Source: Sphaeroforma sirkka (Eukaryota; Opisthokonta; Ichthyosporea; Ichthyophonida). From it: a stretch of DNA of 38,553 bases. The notes beneath the pieces were generated by a model. It was given only the letters and a program-made list of their open reading frames with translations, was not told the DNA's origin and did no database searches. The position numbers were made by a program, and so were the translations under genes. Shown piece after piece: positions 35,401 through 38,553 of this stretch (position 1 is the first letter of the stretch; each line of letters opens with the position of its first letter). The stretch covers positions 12,501-51,053 of the forward strand of contig LUCW03001778.1 in the NCBI GenBank assembly GCA_001586965.3, in the 5' to 3' direction.

Positions 35401-36537
35401 TCCAAGTATACTGGCGATGTATATATCTGTCATTCCTTATGTGTGGCTTCGGGCTATAACTTGCTTTATGCAATACCGAACAAACGTCCACAAACAGTGG
35501 CAGAATTATGCTATCACGTCTTCAATGACTTCGGTTTCCCCCGAGTACTATGTTCTGATAACGGTAGTGAGTTTTGTACCGACGTAATGGAGGCACTTAT
35601 ACTCGTATCAGGCATGACCCATAGGCGTGGTGTTCCTTACAAACCTCAAACGCAGGGTGCAAATGAGACACGTCATAGAGAACTTAAGAAACTCTTGCGT
35701 ACCGCACTAGACGACGTTGAGGATATGTGGCCTTATCATTTGAAATGGGTTCAGACTCAAATGAATAACTGCATGAATCCTCAAACTGGAAAACTCCCGT
35801 TTCACTATTTCTTTGGCCGCTATAGTGAATTACAAGCAACGTTTGATAAAACTGCGCCCGAGAAACACGCTACCCCGTGGCTACAAAAGATCGAGCATAT
35901 GCAGAACGTTGTTTACCCCTGTTTACTCGAGCACAAGAATCGCGTCCTACTTAAAGCGTATGACCGATGGAATAACACTAAGAACATTGTTCAGTTCAAA
36001 GTCGGCGATTACGTTGACATTATAAATCGAAACGCCAACGTTACCGAACTCTCTTCTAAGACGATAGGACCTTTTGTTATTTCCTACCATGATGAGAAGA
36101 GTGATACTTACGAAGTGAATAACATTGATGGTACTAGCGCAACCAATCTAGGCACTCACCGTATCCCTACCTCCGAACTCTCATTCGCTCGCTCATTTGA
36201 TTCTGATGTACCAGTTATGGAGTCACAAGTCAAAGATACAATTGACAAAACATCCGAAGACGGTTACACTTACTACAAGACCCGTTTCATGGATGGGACA
36301 GTAGCTTGGCTAACCTCCGATGCATTTCGTGAATCTCGCGACTTTCTTCGTATCTTTAATAAGAAATGGAATAAGCGTTTACATAAGAACACACGAGATA
36401 AACGAAAAGGGTTCCCTCAGGTGACTACAAACCCTGACGGATCTGAAATTCCCTATTTGCCACCTACTTCCTACGTGACTAAACTTTCTGATCTGCTTAC
36501 CAACAGTGCAGAAAAATTGTTCAAACTTACTTACTAA
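32437..36537 (+). CDS. pol: pol polyprotein (protease, RT, RNase H, methyltransferase-like domain, integrase, chromodomain-like end)
   Basis: 1366 codons, uninterrupted. Protease: ALFDPGAEVSAIS (Asp 39; DPG instead of the usual DTG/DSG). RT about 215-420: IDLKAAFHQLQI, SVYLDDIVIFTK (YLDD about 357-360). RNase H about 503-622: ATDASDRAVGGVLYQ, VKQELLAIV, DQKSLTYL, HLPDMLSRL. Residues about 633-720 (WGPFTVDMFAAEHNK, HSAWANPPCQLIAQLL, LCCPLRNSDPWIRDLI) resemble the adenine-methyltransferase-like domain of DIRS elements. Integrase: C-x2-C finger about 915-960, then catalytic Asp 982, Asp 1041 and Glu 1077 (DD35E spacing). Chromodomain-like end about 1258-1315 (TRFMDGTVAWLTSDAF). The ATG at 32437 is preceded by in-frame TGA TAG. 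Confidence 0.93.
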   Translation: MCALEQDYEKMFNKIHTKGDERIFQAVFVNGEKVMALFDPGAEVSAISRRVAYATDMAVHNETTDLILGNGKVTTCEQAIDYAHIMLSDRREVKTPLIVTDMSQKYDLIIGMTDLLSLGITLTGLPNGLDTNKDQSDDNMLKIPKPPEGEAKDMIPHCTDIIMDLIIQNRKIAITDWCMFKFSNGYVRLDLTNVDFSKLKCPSHNYVSWRHKDVVKTQIEDWLKQGLIEINYDATPVNLALLAVDQYKSDGTFSKTRVVLDLSPINKLIPQHSFPLPKISEILRKMEGATIFSKIDLKAAFHQLQIYEPHRKYFSFTWQGKKYQFKGAPEGLHMLPSFFQQVMMKLFADLSYNVSVYLDDIVIFTKTAHEHAKLVKEVLKRINHAKLKINEDKCSFAKDNIHLLGYKVSAAGVQIDPGKKQFLLDLSTPITGRDVNSVCGFVNFFSDSVPHLSHYLKPFSHLRLHKGPLGKLWTKECDDAFKLVKSKVMGAPIMQYPVDGVPFQVATDASDRAVGGVLYQTINGKPRYIQFFSKSYNKSQRNYPAVKQELLAIVTALRQFKDYLYGSHFTVACDQKSLTYLKDMNPDSQLVSRWHDIIAKFAFNITHIPGIHNHLPDMLSRLVPDYQKTVKELLATDWMLNKKWFNLAQSRWGPFTVDMFAAEHNKQVFEYRSLTHPKGDAFQLDLSKHSAWANPPCQLIAQLLNYVNITKSTITLCCPLRNSDPWIRDLINMIQDEPIYVDHETDTFLYQGSYSIKKTPWKHTIVCRIGPAGTTKWKPSTEFLAKLVESKELEQKLKTRTTHAPNKIAVEVMPIETALDRKNMELAKAMDQRLKTLREPEARTQLLKALLKEQPGVAKQLKKILQQSNVVNYVSQESTPPDTEVALSSRTMVHPASVTQNLTDLEELESRVKIIHNLTHRAYEHIYKMAIRAGLDHPTLKETIREVYRRCTDCETNQIKRYGWAPLKSVTEDQPMRRVIVDLVKLPRSKYTGDVYICHSLCVASGYNLLYAIPNKRPQTVAELCYHVFNDFGFPRVLCSDNGSEFCTDVMEALILVSGMTHRRGVPYKPQTQGANETRHRELKKLLRTALDDVEDMWPYHLKWVQTQMNNCMNPQTGKLPFHYFFGRYSELQATFDKTAPEKHATPWLQKIEHMQNVVYPCLLEHKNRVLLKAYDRWNNTKNIVQFKVGDYVDIINRNANVTELSSKTIGPFVISYHDEKSDTYEVNNIDGTSATNLGTHRIPTSELSFARSFDSDVPVMESQVKDTIDKTSEDGYTYYKTRFMDGTVAWLTSDAFRESRDFLRIFNKKWNKRLHKNTRDKRKGFPQVTTNPDGSEIPYLPPTSYVTKLSDLLTNSAEKLFKLTY

Positions 36538-36756
36538 TGAAGAACAGCCTTTGGCTATTACCTTACCAAATAATAAACGTAAGGCGCCTACATCGGAAAT
36601 GGTTACTGGACCAAATACTAAACGACATAGAGTACAACATGAGTCTTGAACTCGTACATATAGGCACATACTTACTTGATAAGTCATGACCGAAACCGTT
36701 TTACTTTGGTTTTCGCTTTACCAACTAGATCGTATCTTATCGTACGTTCGTAATTC

Positions 36757-36775
36757 TAAAAGCTACTGGGGGCTA
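36757..36775 (+). promoter_or_regulatory. Probable polypurine tract before the 3' LTR
   Basis: AAAAGCTACTGGGGGCTA lies directly before the TGTAG of the LTR, where plus-strand DNA synthesis is primed. It is short and interrupted. 36538-36756 is untranslated, with CCAAATAATAAACG. Confidence 0.5.
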
Positions 36776-37376
36776 TGTAGAAATACGGCCTCCGGTCAGT
36801 CTAAAATATCAAGATCAATTGAGATAATACATTGGTTTTTATTTGTATTTTAAATAATTTAGTACAAGCTCTTTTTTCCAATATTTCCAAAGTGTTCTAA
36901 ATTCACTTTGTTGGCTCCAATAGCCTGAGTATTTGGTATGACTCATCTACTTGGACCTATTTGAGACATTAGTAGATGTAGGATATTATAAACTAAATTT
37001 TATAATCTCCGAACTACTACTTATAGATTTTGGTCCTCCCGCCAATCTCCAAAATCCAATAAGTCTTTTTTTTCTTTTTTTTTAACTTTTCTTCATATGG
37101 AACTTTATTTATATCAGCTAATGTATTAACGTGACTTACGTTATTATGTCTATTTACAAATTAGGCAAGTGGTCATGAACACTTAGTACTTCTAGTGAAA
37201 ATTATTCAATAAAGAACAGCTAGAGGTACGCCCTGTGTGATCGAGGATATTTAGGCTCTTAACAAGAGGCAGTCCCGATCATTCTTACACAAGCTACCAC
37301 TGCTAAATCTAACTGACTAAATTGTATTTTAGTTTATTATAGTTTGAAACCTAGTAATTTTCCATCGAAGTTTACA
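36776..37376 (+). repeat. 3' LTR (601 bp)
   Basis: Same termini as the 5' LTR. Substitutions at about six sites, longer T-runs near 37067-37082, and single-base indels elsewhere. Confidence 0.93.
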
Positions 37377-37675
37377 CGCACTTGTACTCAAAATCATACT
37401 GGGCCACTAGATCGCCATTGCATTTGAAGTCATCACAGAAGTAATCCTTCTCCTCAAAGCACTCGTGTTTGTCACGTTTACCGTCGCACTCATAGTCGTA
37501 ATCGTGCTTAGCAACATATATCCCTTTCCGCACCTGTAATTTTTTTTTCGTCACAGTAGTACTTCTTCATTCCATTGTTTCCCCTGTTTCTTCCCATGTC
37601 TCTTCCTCCGTCTCGTCCCAAGCTGCTAGCAGATGCTACCGCAGCAAGAAAGAGGGTGGCGATTGCAAGTTTCAT
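37377..37675 (-). pseudogene. Secreted cysteine-rich repeat protein gene, copy 2, frameshifted and cut by the LTR
   Basis: Starts at ATG 37675 with a good signal peptide (MKLAIATLFLAAVASASS, likely cleavage after ASA), then a Gly/Arg/Asn-rich stretch and MKKYYCDE. A run of nine A (plus strand T-run 37540-37548), together with a nearby two-base gain, breaks the frame by a net seven bases against copy 1. The following frame resumes the repeats (YVAKHDYDYECDGKRDKHEC, YFCDDFKCNGD) and ends at FEYKC, where the LTR begins. The C-terminal repeats are absent on the far side of the retroelement block. Confidence 0.75.
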
Positions 37676-38004
37676 CCTGTTTGAACTTTTAAGTTGTTTG
37701 TACTACTGTTATAAATACAGGTTTGCAAGTGATACGAAAGACAACGTACATCGGATATTTCTACTTGTTTGTCGAGTTCGTTTTCTCGTCTCTCACAGTA
37801 TTGGTAACTCCTCGAGTTGTACTTATTTCACAAGAAAGTTCCTATTTATTTATTATTCACATCTACGTTCATACAAGATCGAAAATGCTAAAAGTCTAAA
37901 GTCTGAACTCTGAAGCCTCTTGAAGCTGGATCTGCGTCTGATGAGGTGATCAAAAAAAAAAAAAATCAATTTGATCGCCAGCAGCCAGCAGACAGCAGTG
38001 AGGA

Positions 38005-38133
38005 TTAAAGAACACTCGCCCACCCCTGCTTCGGATTGTGCATGAACGCGAGCGCCTTGGCGATGCCGGCCGCAATGCGCATTCGCACGGGCGGGACAAG
38101 GAGTCTCGCTTTGGTGTCGTCCACCAGGTTATC
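38005..38133 (-). pseudogene. Protein-kinase domain fragment (catalytic-loop approach), captured
   Basis: The minus strand reads 42 codons ending LVPPVRMRIAAGIAKALAFM then HNPKQGWASVL and a stop. This is the helix-E segment (RLRIAxGIAxALxFxH) that precedes the HRD catalytic loop in protein kinases, especially the TKL type. It is far more GC-rich than its surroundings, is absent from the matching place in copy 1 (near 20805), and stops before HRD, so it is a fragment inserted upstream of the cysteine-rich gene. Confidence 0.7.
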
Positions 38134-38136
38134 AGC

Positions 38137-38222
38137 TGGGCAGGGAGACGGGGAAGAGACAGGGGAAGAAACAGGGGAAGAGACGGGGGGGGAAGAGACG
38201 GGGTAGAGACGGGGGAAACAAT
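38137..38222 (+). repeat. GGGGAAGAGAC minisatellite
   Basis: About seven units of GGGGAAGAGAC/GGGGAAGAAAC. The same G-rich unit, in reverse orientation, forms the linker after the signal peptide in both cysteine-rich gene copies, so this looks like a third, inverted trace of that gene. Confidence 0.75.
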
Positions 38223-38553
38223 GGGATAAAAAGTAACACTGAAAAGGGGCAGGTATTTATTACCTAATAAGGTACAGTACGTCATACATACGTCATACAT
38301 ATTTTGTGTTATGGATTTAGTTGTATTTTGAATTATTATATATTTTTCCTTTTTTAAAAAAACAATAATTACAATAGAAAATATAAATAGCTTGTGACTT
38401 TTGTTGTTGCTTTTTTATTTATTTATTTAAAAAAAATACTTTTTTTATATGTCGGTTCCAAGTCGATTTCTGTTTTTGATAAATATTTAAATATTAAAAT
38501 ATGTATTTATCCTGCCTGCTTTTTTTGTTGTTGTTTTAATTTGCGTCTATTTT
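38223..38553. other. AT-rich end of window
   Basis: Up to about 38310 it matches the distal flank of copy 1 (CATACGTCATACATATT); beyond that only A/T-rich sequence, no gene seen. Confidence 0.6.

Larger units (their letters stand above)
29719..37376 (+). mobile_element. Nearly complete Ty3/gypsy-type LTR retrotransposon, ~7.66 kb
   Basis: Two LTRs (29719-30313 and 36776-37376) flank gag and pol. The order protease, reverse transcriptase, RNase H, integrase and chromodomain-like end is Ty3/gypsy. The LTRs differ by about six substitutions plus homopolymer and single-base indels, so the insertion is young. Pol is intact. Gag has two frame changes. No target-site duplication is found: GCCCA lies before and CGCAC after, and the flanks are unrelated to each other. 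Confidence 0.93.

Noticed and set aside
37575-37913. 112-codon plus-strand frame
   Set aside because: Shadow of the signal peptide of cysteine-rich gene copy 2.

Overview
The window looks like a eukaryotic nuclear genome. Genes are split into short GC-rich exons with GT-AG introns. Introns and spacers are full of (TA)n, (TATG)n and (CA)n microsatellites, minisatellites and plant-type CCCTAAA telomere-like repeats, and retroelements are nested. I cannot fix the species. The P5A ATPase, the chromodomain Ty3/gypsy elements and a fragment resembling a tyrosine-kinase-like (TKL) kinase would suit a unicellular holozoan such as an ichthyosporean (for example Sphaeroforma), but that is inference.

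Left part (1-13029, + strand): the 3' two thirds of an ATP13A1/SPF1-type P5A ATPase. I traced fifteen exons whose intron phases all agree, giving 762 codons plus a stop (2289 nt). The 5' exons, including the phosphorylated DKTGT loop, lie outside the window. The introns are striking. At many splice junctions, a block carrying the end of the intron and the edge of the neighbouring exon has been copied, often in tandem, leaving arrays of decoy acceptors or donors.

Middle (13030-26182): a 39-bp minisatellite seeded on the ATPase stop codon; a probable small unrecognised three-exon gene (15246-17794, +); a dispersed repeat in two full copies and one partial copy (18667-19910, 24735-25108, 25139-26182), one copy holding a 368-bp miniature inverted-repeat (MITE-like) element; a gene for a secreted cysteine-rich repeat protein, broken, on the minus strand (19973-20475); a 1.25-kb DNA transposon with inverted ends and TATA flanks (20937-22184); a long inverted-repeat foldback element (22254-22738); and a GGACA-rich hAT-end-like fragment.

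Right part (26183-38553): about 11.2 kb of nested retroelements. A decayed minus-strand chromodomain Ty3/gypsy relic (26183-29135) has lost key integrase residues. A truncated gag-like start follows (29475-29718). Next is a nearly complete plus-strand LTR retrotransposon (29719-37376) with ~99% identical LTRs, an intact 1366-codon pol, and an unusual methyltransferase-like domain between RNase H and integrase. The block separates two halves of a diverged copy of the 18667-20900 segment. The second half carries a second broken copy of the cysteine-rich gene (37377-37675, minus) and a captured protein-kinase fragment (38005-38133, minus).

Only the P5A ATPase, the probable small gene and the retrotransposon pol look functional. 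The rest is mostly mobile or decayed DNA.
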